From Lysobacterales bacterium (lineage in GTDB: Bacteria; Pseudomonadota; Gammaproteobacteria; Xanthomonadales; Rhodanobacteraceae), in NCBI GenBank assembly GCA_017305135.1, contig JAFKNA010000010.1:1-64000 (forward strand): DNA of 64,000 nt, written 5' to 3'. The position numbers and the translations under genes were made by a program. The notes under the pieces are model-generated. The model was not told the DNA's origin. It searched no databases and worked only from the letters and a program-made list of their open reading frames with translations. Numbering within the stretch: position 1 is the stretch's first letter; every line of letters begins with the position of its first letter. Shown here piece after piece: positions 18,614-27,606 of this stretch.

Positions 18614-19759
18614 ATGGCCCAGCTCTCGCGGGATTTCGCAAGCGGCTTGCTCGACACCAGCGAAGGTCCCTGCCTCTCGCTGTACCAGCCTACGCACCGG
18701 CCAATGGCCGATCGCCAGGGAGATGCCATCCGCTTCCGCAACCTGGTTCGCGAGCTGGAGGAATCGCTGCGCCAGCGCCATCCCGAGCGGGAATTCGAAC
18801 CCTGGATCGCACCCTTCCGGCAGCTCGCCGATGATGCGGGTTTCTGGCGCGGCCACATGCTGGACGGGCTGGTGGTGCTGGGCGCGCCCGGGCTGTTCCG
18901 TGTCTACCAGGTGCAGCGTTCGGTGCCCGAGATCGCCATCGTGGCCGGGAGTTTCCACGTCAAGCCGCTGATCCGCATCGTGCAGTCCGCGGACCGCTAC
19001 CACGTGCTCGGCATCGATCGGGAGCGCGTGCGGCTGTTCCTCGGCAACCGCGACCAGCTGGACGAGGTGGAGCTGCCGGCGGGCTTTCCGCGCACCAGCC
19101 GGGAAGCGCTCGGCGAGGAGGAGAACCAGCGCTACGTCGGCGCGTGGGCGCCGCGGGCCGGCCAGGCCGGGGTGGTGTTCGGCGCGGGCTCGGGCACGGA
19201 CATCGTCGATTCGGCCATGGAGCAGTTCTTCCGCGCCGTCGATCACGCCGTCGCGGAGCAGTTCTCCCGGCCCAGCCGCCAGCCGCTGCTGTTGGCGGGC
19301 CTGCCCGAGAACCAGGCCCGCTTCCGCGCCGTGAGCGGCAATCCGATGCTGGTCGAGGCCTCGATCGACGTGAACCCGGACGCCCTCACGATCGAGGAGC
19401 TCAGGGACCAGGCCTGGCGCGCCATCGAGCCCGCCTACCTCGCCCGCCTGCAGCAGCTGGTCGGCAACTACCACGCCGCCTACGCGCGTGAGCTCGGCGA
19501 CAGCGACGTGGCCAAGGTGGCGCGGAGCGCCGTCGAGGGCCGCATCGCCACCCTGCTGGTCGATGCCGACCAGCGCGTGCCGGGGCGCCTCGATCTCTCC
19601 AGCGGCGCCATCACGCATGACGAGCTGTCCCATCCCGACGTCGACGACCTGCTCGACGACGTCGCCCAGCAGGTCATGCGCAGCGGCGGCGAGGTCGTCA
19701 TGGTGCCGAACGCGCGCATGCCGACGGATACGGGGCTGGCGGCGGTCTATCGCTACTGA
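18614..19759 (+). CDS. baeRF-type (bacterial archaeo-eukaryotic release factor-like) protein
   Basis: A 381-residue soluble protein. The layout, N-terminal DFASGLLDTSEGPCLSLYQPTHR, central RVRLFLGNRDQL and C-terminal HPDVDDLLDDVAQQVMRSGGEVVMVPNARMP, matches the baeRF family 3 group as I remember it. These proteins share the middle domain of eRF1, but their role in bacteria (ribosome-associated or conflict-related) is unproven. The SD GGAGGA at 18600-18605 precedes the ATG by 8 nt. A terminator just upstream makes it a separate unit. The family call rests on recollection of sequence style, so confidence in function is low. Confidence 0.65.
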   Translation: MAQLSRDFASGLLDTSEGPCLSLYQPTHRPMADRQGDAIRFRNLVRELEESLRQRHPEREFEPWIAPFRQLADDAGFWRGHMLDGLVVLGAPGLFRVYQVQRSVPEIAIVAGSFHVKPLIRIVQSADRYHVLGIDRERVRLFLGNRDQLDEVELPAGFPRTSREALGEEENQRYVGAWAPRAGQAGVVFGAGSGTDIVDSAMEQFFRAVDHAVAEQFSRPSRQPLLLAGLPENQARFRAVSGNPMLVEASIDVNPDALTIEELRDQAWRAIEPAYLARLQQLVGNYHAAYARELGDSDVAKVARSAVEGRIATLLVDADQRVPGRLDLSSGAITHDELSHPDVDDLLDDVAQQVMRSGGEVVMVPNARMPTDTGLAAVYRY

Positions 19760-19817
19760 ACCCGGCGCCGGCCGCCTGCAGGCAGGTGTCTACGGAGGCA
19801 CGCGTAGCGGGGGATGC

Positions 19818-20639
19818 TCACTCGCGTATTCCCGGCAGCAGCAGCGGATCCAGGCGCACGTCGAACCAGTTGAGGCCCCAGTGCAGGTGCGGGCCGGTGG
19901 CGCGGCCGGTCTTGCCGACGGCGCCGATCACCTCGCCCTGCCGGACGCGCTGGCCGACCTTCACGTCGATCCGCGAGAGATGCAGGAAGTTGGAACTGAC
20001 GCCGTGGCCATGGTCGACCAGCACCGTGCCGCCGGTGAGGTAGAGGTCGGCGTCGGCGAAGCTGACGATGCCGGCCGCCGGCGCCTTCACCGGCGTGCCT
20101 TCGGCAACGGCGATGTCCATGCCCGAATGCGGCGGCCTGGGCACGTCGCGACCCTCCACCACGTACACGCGATGATTGCCGAAGCGCCCGGAGATGCGCC
20201 CCTTCGCCGGCCAGATGAAGGGTGGCGCGAAATCGGCGCGGGCATCGTCGCGGCTGCGCGCGACGCTGACGCGCGCCTGCTCGCGGCGGATGCGTTCGGC
20301 GACCGCGGGCGGCGGTTCGACCGTCTTCGGCGGCACGCCGACGACGCGCTCGGCCGGCCACTCCCGCGGGGTAACGATGATGCTCCGCAGCGCCGCCGCA
20401 CGGCCGGGCTCGCGGACGCTCACGCTGACCGGCCCGCGTTCGTCGCGACCAACGCCGAACACGACGTCGCCTTCCGCACTCACGCGCAGGCTGCGCCCCG
20501 CGTAGCGCACCTCGCTGCCCGGGGCGACCTTGCCGATCACCAGGCTGCCCTGGGGAACCTCGCTCGGGAACGGAACACCTGCGGCGCTGGTGATCCCGAC
20601 TGCGAGCGCACAGGAGGCGGCGAGGCCCCACAGGAACAT
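19818..20639 (-). CDS. M23 family metallopeptidase (LytM-type)
   Basis: A 273-residue exported peptidase. It begins with a signal-like helix (MFLWGLAASCALAVGITSAAG) and a beta-rich N-terminal domain, and carries a C-terminal M23 domain (about 155-273). Zinc motifs are HSGMDIAV (HxxxD) and GPHLHWGLNW (HxH). It should cut peptidoglycan cross-links or act as a regulator of such enzymes; all visible ligands are kept, so it is likely active. The ATG at 20639 is chosen; a longer frame to 20843 would read through two palindromic repeats (SRLKPLPQGR-like peptide), so the extension is rejected. Confidence 0.9.
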   Translation of the reverse strand: MFLWGLAASCALAVGITSAAGVPFPSEVPQGSLVIGKVAPGSEVRYAGRSLRVSAEGDVVFGVGRDERGPVSVSVREPGRAAALRSIIVTPREWPAERVVGVPPKTVEPPPAVAERIRREQARVSVARSRDDARADFAPPFIWPAKGRISGRFGNHRVYVVEGRDVPRPPHSGMDIAVAEGTPVKAPAAGIVSFADADLYLTGGTVLVDHGHGVSSNFLHLSRIDVKVGQRVRQGEVIGAVGKTGRATGPHLHWGLNWFDVRLDPLLLPGIRE

Positions 20640-20671
20640 GCGCCCCGCGGACTTCCGCGCGCGCCCGTGCA

Positions 20672-20695
20672 GGAGCGGCTTCAGCCGCGATCCCG
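20672..20695. repeat. GGAGCGGCTTCAGCCGCGAT palindromic repeat
   Basis: A hairpin-forming repeat (GCGGCTtcAGCCGC) between the M23 peptidase and dihydroorotase genes. Its sister copies are at 20754-20787 and 26714-26738, with a diverged copy near 26619-26635. Confidence 0.75.
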
Positions 20696-20753
20696 TCGCC
20701 GCGGATGGATCCAGGCAATCGGCCCTGAATTCCCTCCCATAACTGCGCCCCTG

Positions 20754-20787
20754 TGGGAGCGGCTTCAGCCGCGATGCCGTCGTCGCC
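20754..20787. repeat. GGAGCGGCTTCAGCCGCGAT palindromic repeat, second copy
   Basis: Same orientation and near-identical core as the copy 80 bp away at 20672-20695, including the trailing GTCGTCG/GTCGC. The two form a direct pair. Confidence 0.75.
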
Positions 20788-20839
20788 ACGCGCATCCGAA
20801 GCGGGCCGGGACCATCATTCCCAGCGGTCGGCGCTCCAC

Positions 20840-22174
20840 TCACCGATCGAACTCCAGCCGCCGGCCGCGTACCGTGTCATCGAGCTGGCCCTCGTTCCAG
20901 GCGAGGTGGCCATTGACGAAGGTGGCGGCGATGGTGCTGCGGAAAGTGGTGCCCTCGAACGGCGTCCAGCGGCACTTGGAAAGGACTTCGCTGGCCGAGA
21001 CGGCATGGGGCGTGTCCGGATCGACCAGTACGAGGTCGGCCCAGTAACCTTCCCGCAGGAAACCCCGCTCGCTGACGTCGAAGAGGGTGGCCGGCGCGTG
21101 GCTGGTGGCCTCGACCACGCGCTCCAGCGTCAGCGTACCCTCGAACACGCGCTCAAGCGCGCACTGCAGCGCGTACTGCACCAGCGGCAGGCCGGAGGGC
21201 GCGCGGAAGTAGTGGCCGGATTTCTCCGTGACCAGGTGCGGCGCGTGGTCGGTGGCGAGTACGTCGAGGCGCCCTTCGGCCAGCGCGCGGGTGATGGCCT
21301 CGCGGTCGGTGGCATCCTTGATCGCCGGGTTGCACTTGATGAGGAAGCCGAGCCGCGCATAGTCCTCGGCCGAAAAATGCAGGAAGTGCACGCAGGTCTC
21401 TGCGGTGATGCGCTTGCCCTCGATCGGGCCGGGCTCGAACAGGGCGCATTCGTCGGCGGTGGAGACGTGCAGCACGTGCAGGCGCGTGCCGTGTTTTCGC
21501 GCCAGCGAGATGGCGAGGCGGGTGGACTTGATGCAGGCCTCGCGCGAGCGGATCAGCGGATGCTGCTCGGGCGGGATGTCCTCGCCCCAGCGCTGGCGCG
21601 CCTTGTCCTCGTTGGCGAGGATCATCGGCGTGTCCTCGCAGTGGGTGATGATCGGCGTCGGCGCATCGCGGAAGATGCCGTCGAGCGTGGCCGGATCGTC
21701 CACCAGCATGTTGCCGGTGGAGGCGCCCATGAACACCTTGATGCCGGGCGCGGCCTTCGGATCGAGCTGCTGGATGTCGGCCAGGTTGTCGTTGGTGGCG
21801 CCGAGGTAGAAGCCGTAGTTGGCGCGCGAGACTTCCGCGGCGCGGGCGTACTTGGCTTCCAGCGCCTCGCGGTTGGTGGCCGGCGGGCGGGTGTTCGGCA
21901 TCTCCATGAAACTGGTGATGCCGCCGGCGACGCAGGCGCGCGATTCGGTTTCGATCTCGGCCTTGTGGGTCAGCCCGGGTTCGCGGAAATGCACCTGGTC
22001 GTCGATCATGCCGGGCAGCAGCCAGCGGCCCCTGGCGTCGAACACGCGCTCGCCGGGCGTGGCGGCAAGCTCGCCATCGATGCGCTCGATGCGGCCGCCG
22101 CGGATGCGCAGGTCCGCATGCAGGCGCCGTCCCTCGTTGACGAGCAGGGCATTGGTCAACAGCCAGTCAGTCAT
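20840..22174 (-). CDS. pyrC: Dihydroorotase (class I type)
   Basis: A 444-residue amidohydrolase that cyclises carbamoyl aspartate to dihydroorotate in pyrimidine synthesis. Metal motifs: DDQVHFREPG, where the usual DxHxH is DQVHF, then ITHCED, and ATDHAPH late in the barrel. The long form and PGLTHKAEIETES mark the class I/hydantoinase-like group, not the short E. coli PyrC. The ATG at 22174 has GGAG 6 nt upstream; an alternative ATG at 22186 has no SD. The start overlaps the 3' end of yidD by 8 bp. Confidence 0.92.
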   Translation of the reverse strand: MTDWLLTNALLVNEGRRLHADLRIRGGRIERIDGELAATPGERVFDARGRWLLPGMIDDQVHFREPGLTHKAEIETESRACVAGGITSFMEMPNTRPPATNREALEAKYARAAEVSRANYGFYLGATNDNLADIQQLDPKAAPGIKVFMGASTGNMLVDDPATLDGIFRDAPTPIITHCEDTPMILANEDKARQRWGEDIPPEQHPLIRSREACIKSTRLAISLARKHGTRLHVLHVSTADECALFEPGPIEGKRITAETCVHFLHFSAEDYARLGFLIKCNPAIKDATDREAITRALAEGRLDVLATDHAPHLVTEKSGHYFRAPSGLPLVQYALQCALERVFEGTLTLERVVEATSHAPATLFDVSERGFLREGYWADLVLVDPDTPHAVSASEVLSKCRWTPFEGTTFRSTIAATFVNGHLAWNEGQLDDTVRGRRLEFDR

Positions 22175-22427
22175 CGCGATCTCCATGGAGGTGGCAGGCC
22201 GGCCGCAGCCTGAATGTCTGCGGTACCGGGTCGAAGCCGCCGCGGCACAGGGGTTGGCAACGCAGGATGCGCCACAAGCTCAGCCATGATCCGCGCAGGG
22301 TGCCGAAGCGCGCAATGGCGACACGCGCATAATCCGAACAGCTCGGCGTGAAGCGGCAGCGCGCGCCGAGCAGGGGGCTCAGCCAGCGCTTGTAGCAGTT
22401 GAGCAGGAAGAGGATCGGACGGCCCAT
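22167..22427 (-). CDS. yidD: Membrane protein insertion efficiency factor YidD
   Basis: An 86-residue protein with the family core ILFLLNCYKRWLSPLLG, CRFTPSCSDYA and the CRGGFDPVP end. YidD aids insertion of membrane proteins with YidC. It is normally found between rnpA and yidC at the replication origin. Here it stands upstream of, and overlaps, dihydroorotase, a different context. The amphipathic N-terminal helix is present and the length is normal. Confidence 0.95.
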   Translation of the reverse strand: MGRPILFLLNCYKRWLSPLLGARCRFTPSCSDYARVAIARFGTLRGSWLSLWRILRCQPLCRGGFDPVPQTFRLRPACHLHGDRDD

Positions 22428-22545
22428 CGCGTGCGCTGCCGGGTGCGCGCAACTGCGCGTATCGACAAAGGATTTGGCCCGGTTGCCGGGGGTGGGGAGT
22501 TAGGCTATAACACGCGACCGCCGCGTCACAAGATGGATTCCGGTA

Positions 22546-23394
22546 ATGGCGAAGACCAAGCAGCAAGAAAGCAGCCGCAGCAGTGCGGACAAGACCTCGA
22601 AAGGCACGAAGCCTGCCGCCACCGCCGCCGGCAAGCCCCGTCCCGTCGCGAAAAAGGCCGCTGCCGCGGGCAAGGCGCCCGCGAAGGCCCCGGCCTCGAA
22701 GGCGGCTCCGGCGAAGTCCGCGGCGGCCCGCAAGCCGGCTCCCGCCAGCAAGGCGGCCGCCCCGGTGAAACGCGCCGCAGCGGCCGCCACCAAGCCACCG
22801 GCGAAAAAAGCCCCCGTCGAAACGAAGCCTGCCAAGAAGGCAGCCAGCACGCCCAGGAAATCCGTGAGCACAAGCAAGTCCGAAGTCCCCGTTCCCAGGA
22901 ACGACCTCCACGAATCCATTCCGCTCGGCCTCGACAATGGCGTGACCATGCAGGATGGCCGCTATGCGCTGCCCGCCTCGGTCGAGATCGAACTGCCCAA
23001 GGCCTACAAGCCCTCGTCGAAGGAGGAATACATGGGGCCGCGCCAGCTCCAGTACTTCCGCAACAAGCTCTCGCACTGGCGCGAGGAACTGGTCGAGGAA
23101 AGCCGGCAGACCATCGAGAGCCTGCGCGACGAAGTGCGCGACGTCGGCGACGAAGCCGAGCGCGCCACCCGCGAGACCGAGAACTCGCTGGAGCTGCGCA
23201 CCCGCGACCGCTATCGCAAGCTGATCGGCAAGATCGACAAGGCGCTCAAGCGCATCGAGGAAGGCCACTACGGCTTCTGCGAGGAAACCGACGAGGAAAT
23301 CGGCATCGACCGCCTCGAGGCACGCCCGATCGCAACCCTCAGCCTCGACGCCCAGGAGCGCTGGGAGCACCGCCAGAAGCAGATGGGCGACTGA
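22546..23394 (+). CDS. dksA: DksA-type RNA polymerase regulator with Lys/Ala-rich N-terminal tail
   Basis: A 282-residue protein. Residues 1-about 115 are low-complexity, rich in Lys, Ala and Pro ([20 protein letters not shown] type), like histone H1-type tails. Residues about 155-282 are the DksA domain: [13 protein letters not shown], the coiled-coil tip [13 protein letters not shown] with acidic tip residues, and [14 protein letters not shown]. DksA binds the RNA polymerase secondary channel and acts with ppGpp. Odd: the zinc finger keeps only one cysteine ([10 protein letters not shown] then [10 protein letters not shown], where E. coli has CxxC and CxxC), so zinc is probably not bound. 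Followed by a heptad inverted repeat. Confidence 0.9.
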   Translation: MAKTKQQESSRSSADKTSKGTKPAATAAGKPRPVAKKAAAAGKAPAKAPASKAAPAKSAAARKPAPASKAAAPVKRAAAAATKPPAKKAPVETKPAKKAASTPRKSVSTSKSEVPVPRNDLHESIPLGLDNGVTMQDGRYALPASVEIELPKAYKPSSKEEYMGPRQLQYFRNKLSHWREELVEESRQTIESLRDEVRDVGDEAERATRETENSLELRTRDRYRKLIGKIDKALKRIEEGHYGFCEETDEEIGIDRLEARPIATLSLDAQERWEHRQKQMGD

Positions 23395-23400
23395 TGAAGG

Positions 23401-23516
23401 CCGGGATTCGAGATTGGGGATTCGGGATTGGCAAAGCGTCCGTCGCCAACCCCCGGCCCTTCAGACTCGTACCGGGCCGCTCTTCCGAATCCCCAATCCC
23501 CAATCCCGAATCCCGG
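23401..23516. repeat. Heptad-array inverted repeat, dksA-glmM
   Basis: The left arm 23401-23432 (CCGGGATTCG then GGGATTS heptads) begins six bases after the dksA stop. The right arm 23485-23516 is its complement with about four mismatches and ends AATCCCGG, six bases before the glmM ATG. The loop is 52 nt. No separate SD is visible ahead of glmM. Confidence 0.85.
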
Positions 23517-23521
23517 CCCCG

Positions 23522-24868
23522 ATGAAGCGTTATTTCGGTACCGACGGCATCCGCGGCCGGGTCGGCGAGTGGCCGATCACGGCCGAGTTCATGCTCAAGC
23601 TCGGCCGCGCCGTGGGCGTGGTGCTGCCGACGCGCCGTGGCAAGGCGACGGTGCTGATCGGCAAGGACACGCGGGTTTCCGGCTACATGTTCGAGGCGGC
23701 GCTGGAGTCCGGCCTGGTCGCCGCCGGCGCCGACGTGCGCCTGCTGGGGCCGATGCCGACGCCCGCCATCGCCTATCTCACCCGCTCGCTGCGCGCGGAC
23801 GTCGGCGTGGTCATCAGCGCCTCGCACAATCCGCACCACGACAACGGCATCAAGTTCTTCTCCGCGGAAGGCGAGAAGCTGGCCGATGACATCGAATCGG
23901 CCATCGAGGCCGAGCTCGGCGAGCCCTTCACCACGGTCGATTCCGAGCTGATCGGCAAGGTGATGCGGGTGGAGGACGCCGCGGCGCGCTACGCGGAGTT
24001 CTGCAAGTCCACGGTGCCGGACGCGCTGGATCTTGGCGGGCTTTCCGTCGTGCTCGACTGCGCCCACGGCGCCACCTACCAGATCGCGCCCGCGGTGTTC
24101 GCCGAGCTGGGCGCCCGCGTGCGCACCATCGGCAACCGGCCGGACGGACTCAACATCAACCGCGGCGTCGGCTCGACGCATCCCGGCGCGCTGTCGCGCG
24201 AGGTCGTGGACAGCGGCGCCGACCTCGGCATCGCCTTCGACGGCGACGGCGACCGCGTGCAGATGATCGACCGCCACGGCCACCTCGTCGACGGCGACCA
24301 GCTGCTCTATCTCCTCGCCCGCGACTGGCACGCGGCCGGCCGCCTGCGCGGCCCGCTGGTCGGCACCCTGATGAGCAACTTCGGCCTCGAGCGGGCGATG
24401 GGCGAGCTCGGGGTGCCCTTCCTGCGCGCCAACGTCGGCGATCGCCACGTGATGCGCATGCTGAAGGAGCAGGGCGGCATGCTGGGCGGCGAGACTTCGG
24501 GCCACATCCTCACGCTCGACCGCACCACCACCGGCGATGCGATCGTCTCCGCCCTGCAGGTGCTGGAAGTGCTGGTGCGGCGCGGGCTGCGCCTGGACGA
24601 GGCCGTCGCCGGCATGCACAAGGTCGCCCAGACCACCGTCAACGTGCGCGCCGCCGGCGGCGCGGCGCTGGTAGCGGACGCCGCCGTGCAGCAGGTATTC
24701 GCACGTGTCGAGGCGCAACTGGCCGGCCAAGGCCGGGTGGTGCTGCGGCCGTCCGGCACCGAGCCGCTGGTGCGCGTCACGATCGAGGCGGGCGACGACG
24801 CCCTGGTCACCCGCCTCGCCGAAGAGCTGGCCAGCGCCGTACGCTCCGCGGCCGGCGCCATCGGCTGA
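23522..24868 (+). CDS. glmM: Phosphoglucosamine mutase
   Basis: A 448-residue phosphohexomutase converting glucosamine-6-phosphate to glucosamine-1-phosphate, for peptidoglycan and lipopolysaccharide. It starts [12 protein letters not shown]. The phosphorylated serine is Ser101 in [14 protein letters not shown], the magnesium loop is [10 protein letters not shown] (about 239-248), the sugar-binding GGETSGH motif follows, and the C-terminal phosphate loop [11 protein letters not shown] is present. The start codon follows the right arm of a heptad inverted repeat with only six bases between. Confidence 0.97.
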   Translation: MKRYFGTDGIRGRVGEWPITAEFMLKLGRAVGVVLPTRRGKATVLIGKDTRVSGYMFEAALESGLVAAGADVRLLGPMPTPAIAYLTRSLRADVGVVISASHNPHHDNGIKFFSAEGEKLADDIESAIEAELGEPFTTVDSELIGKVMRVEDAAARYAEFCKSTVPDALDLGGLSVVLDCAHGATYQIAPAVFAELGARVRTIGNRPDGLNINRGVGSTHPGALSREVVDSGADLGIAFDGDGDRVQMIDRHGHLVDGDQLLYLLARDWHAAGRLRGPLVGTLMSNFGLERAMGELGVPFLRANVGDRHVMRMLKEQGGMLGGETSGHILTLDRTTTGDAIVSALQVLEVLVRRGLRLDEAVAGMHKVAQTTVNVRAAGGAALVADAAVQQVFARVEAQLAGQGRVVLRPSGTEPLVRVTIEAGDDALVTRLAEELASAVRSAAGAIG

Positions 24869-24870
24869 GC

Positions 24871-26592
24871 ATGCACCGGCCGCGCCCGGCGGCGCGCGCT
24901 CCCGCCATGCCGGCGGATGCCCGCCTCGGGCCGTGGTGGTCGGGGCTCGGATGCGCCATCCTCATCTCCCTCGGCGTCGCCTGGGTGTACTGGCCGGGGC
25001 TGGATGGCTGGTGGGGCCGCGACGACTTCATGCAGCTCGCCATCGCGCGCATGGCCGGCTCGCCGTGGGCGCTCTTCATCCAGGACCACTACCCGGTGCC
25101 CGGTGCGGTGTTCCGGCCGCTCGGCTTCGCTTCGATGTGGCTGGACACGGCGCTGTTCGGAACCGATTACCGTGGCCATGCGGCGGTCGACCTCGCCCTG
25201 CATGCGGGCGTGGCGCTGGTGCTCTTCGCGGCCCTGCGCGGCTTCGCCATCCCGAGGCTTGCCGCGCTCGCGGCCACGCTGCTGTTCGCGCTGCACCCGG
25301 CCGCCATCGGCACCGCGCAATGGTGGTCGGCACGCTTCGACGTCCTCGCGACCCTCTGCGTGCTGCTCGCCATCGGCGCGGGCTGGCGCTGGCGCACGCG
25401 GCCATCGCGCCCGGCACTGCTGGCGTGCCTCGTGGCGGCGCTCGGGGCGATGGCATCCAAGGAGATCGGCCTGGTCGCGGTGCCAGCGCTGACGCTGCTC
25501 TGGTGGCCGGCCGGCGCCGTCGACGGCGTGGACCGGCGCCGCGCCTGGTTCGCGATCGCGGCTGCGTGGATTCTGGCTGGCGCCTTCCTCGCATGGCGCG
25601 CAGCGGTGCTCGGCACCGCCGCGAGCGCGCTGACCGGCACGCAGCCGCTGGCCGCGATGCTGGGCAAGGGCCTGCGCGACTGGGTCGCGTTCGCTCCAGG
25701 CTACTTCAGCTTCGCCGCGCGGCTTGATTCGCCGGGGACGCTGGCCCTTGCTGCCGCCGCCCTGCTGGCGATGGCACTGGCGGGACTGGCCCTGGTCCGT
25801 GGCGCCCGTCCGGCGAAACAAGGCTGGGCGCCAGCGCCGGCGCCGGGAACGTGGCGGCTCGTCGCCTGCGGCGCCTGCCTGCTGCTGCTGCCCGCCTTCC
25901 TGCAGGCGCCGGTGGCGGCGCTCAACGCGGCGCCGCTCCAGGCGGACGGTTCGGCCGTCGCGGCCGCCATGCAGTCGCGCCTCTATTACCTGGGTCTTGC
26001 CGGCGCGGCGCTCCTGGTCGCGGCACTGCTGGCCGCACTGCAGGGTCGGCTGGGGCCGCGCTGGCGCATGTGGGCGCTGCTGCCGGCGCTGCTCGGCCTC
26101 GCCGCCTTCGCGCCGACGGCACGTGAGGCCTCCGCCGGCTTCGCCCGCGTGTCGCGCGCCAACGCCGTGCTCGCGCGGAAGGCCGTCGCCGCCATCGATC
26201 GGCTGCGATTGCCGGATTCGGGTTGTCGCATCGCTTTTGCCGGCGTCACGCCGCCGCCCGAGTGGGACATCTACGTGTCGATGGATTCGATCGTCAAGGC
26301 GCTCGCGCGCGATCGCGGGCGCATCGGCCATTGCGTCGTGCAGGCCAACTACCCGACCTGGTTCGGGCTTTATTCCGCACCGTTTGGCCCCGCCGATGCG
26401 GCGCCGTACCGGCCGCTGGTGCTGGACGGCGAGGTGGTGCCGTGGCTGCGCGCGGGCGAGCTGGTGATCGGATACCTCGAAGCCCCTTCCGGGTCGTCCG
26501 GGGAGGCGCCCGCGCACGCGGTAATCCTGGACTGGCAGGGCGGACGATTCGTGGAAAGGAGCCGAGCGCCCGCAGGGCAGGGCGCGCGCTAG
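24871..26592 (+). CDS. Polytopic GT-C-like membrane protein
   Basis: A 573-residue inner-membrane protein with roughly nine to eleven hydrophobic segments up to about residue 425, then a soluble C-terminal domain of about 150 residues. After the first helix comes a loop with GWWGRDDFMQLA; an acidic pair in that loop is typical of GT-C glycosyltransferases using lipid-linked sugars. VFRPLGFASMWLD and the Trp-rich AQWWSARFDVLA segments also fit uncharacterised GT-C-like proteins. Substrate unknown. Starts two bases after the glmM stop, so it is likely cotranscribed. ATG at 24907 is an alternative start. Confidence 0.7.
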   Translation: MHRPRPAARAPAMPADARLGPWWSGLGCAILISLGVAWVYWPGLDGWWGRDDFMQLAIARMAGSPWALFIQDHYPVPGAVFRPLGFASMWLDTALFGTDYRGHAAVDLALHAGVALVLFAALRGFAIPRLAALAATLLFALHPAAIGTAQWWSARFDVLATLCVLLAIGAGWRWRTRPSRPALLACLVAALGAMASKEIGLVAVPALTLLWWPAGAVDGVDRRRAWFAIAAAWILAGAFLAWRAAVLGTAASALTGTQPLAAMLGKGLRDWVAFAPGYFSFAARLDSPGTLALAAAALLAMALAGLALVRGARPAKQGWAPAPAPGTWRLVACGACLLLLPAFLQAPVAALNAAPLQADGSAVAAAMQSRLYYLGLAGAALLVAALLAALQGRLGPRWRMWALLPALLGLAAFAPTAREASAGFARVSRANAVLARKAVAAIDRLRLPDSGCRIAFAGVTPPPEWDIYVSMDSIVKALARDRGRIGHCVVQANYPTWFGLYSAPFGPADAAPYRPLVLDGEVVPWLRAGELVIGYLEAPSGSSGEAPAHAVILDWQGGRFVERSRAPAGQGAR

Positions 26593-26713
26593 CGGGAGCG
26601 CAACGTCCGCGGGAATGGCGGCTTCAGCCCCGGTGCTCTCGTCCGATCGCGGCCGCAAGGCATCGGGACCGAAGCCCTTCCCAGGGTGCCTGCATGCCTT
26701 TCCGCGAACAGGT

Positions 26714-26738
26714 TGGAGCGGCTTCAGCCGCGATGCTC
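26714..26738. repeat. GGAGCGGCTTCAGCCGCGAT palindromic repeat
   Basis: Third clear copy of the repeat seen at 20672 and 20754, in the 256-bp gap between the GT-C-like gene and tpiA. A diverged copy is near 26619-26635. Confidence 0.7.
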
Positions 26739-26848
26739 CTGTCGGGGCCGCGGCCCCTTGCAGACACCGACGACGCGCGGCGCGCGGTTGTGGGAACAAG
26801 GCTCCGCGGCTATCCTTGCGCGCCTTTCGCTAGCCTCGAGGAATCGCG

Positions 26849-27595
26849 ATGCGTCGCCCGATGGTGGCCGGTAACTGGAAGATGCACGGTTCGCGCGCGA
26901 TGGCCGCGGCGCTGGCCGACGCGGTTGCCGCAGGCCTGCCAACGCGGGCGGAACTGCTGCTGATTCCTCCCTATCCGTATCTCGCGGAACTGGTCGCGCG
27001 CCACGGCGGCGTGCTCGGCATCGGCGCGCAGGATCTCAGCGAACACGCGGAAGGCGCCTACACCGGCGAGGTGTCCGGCGCGATGCTGAAGGACATCGGT
27101 TGCAGCCACGTGCTGGTCGGGCATTCCGAGCGCCGCCAGTACCACGGCGAAACCGACGACCGCGTGGCGGCGAAGTTCATCGCCGCGCAGGCGGCGGGGC
27201 TGGTACCGGTGCTGTGCGTCGGCGAGACGCTGGCCGAACACGAAAGTGGTGCCGGCAGCGGCGTGGTCGGCAGCCAGCTGGACGCGGTGGTCGCGCGCGC
27301 CGGGATCGGCGCCTTCGCCAATGCGGTGGTGGCCTACGAGCCGGTCTGGGCGATCGGCACCGGACGCACCGCGACGCCGGCGCAGGCGCAGGAAATCCAT
27401 GCATTCATCCGTGGCAAACTCGCCGGGCTGGATGCTACAATCGCCAACTCGCTGCGCATCCTCTACGGTGGCAGCGTCAAACCCGCCAATGCGGCCGAGC
27501 TGTTCGGCCAGCCCGATGTGGATGGCGGACTGATCGGCGGGGCGTCACTGGTGGCCGCGGATTTCCTCGCCATCGGCAATGCCGTGCAAGAGTAA
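26849..27595 (+). CDS. tpiA: Triosephosphate isomerase
   Basis: A 248-residue TIM-barrel enzyme interconverting dihydroxyacetone phosphate and glyceraldehyde-3-phosphate. Catalytic residues: Lys11 in GNWKM, His in LVGHSERRQ (about residue 91) and Glu in AYEPVWAIGTG (about 163). The phosphate loop is ILYGGSVKPAN. An SD GAGGAA lies just before the ATG. It heads the tpiA-secG-tRNA-Leu-nuo block. Confidence 0.98.
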   Translation: MRRPMVAGNWKMHGSRAMAAALADAVAAGLPTRAELLLIPPYPYLAELVARHGGVLGIGAQDLSEHAEGAYTGEVSGAMLKDIGCSHVLVGHSERRQYHGETDDRVAAKFIAAQAAGLVPVLCVGETLAEHESGAGSGVVGSQLDAVVARAGIGAFANAVVAYEPVWAIGTGRTATPAQAQEIHAFIRGKLAGLDATIANSLRILYGGSVKPANAAELFGQPDVDGGLIGGASLVAADFLAIGNAVQE

Positions 27596-27606
27596 GAGCC
27601 GGATAT

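Noticed and set aside
20640..20843. 68-residue N-terminal extension of the M23 peptidase
   Set aside because: Translates two palindromic repeats and lacks a signal peptide; the ATG at 20639 gives a signal-like start.
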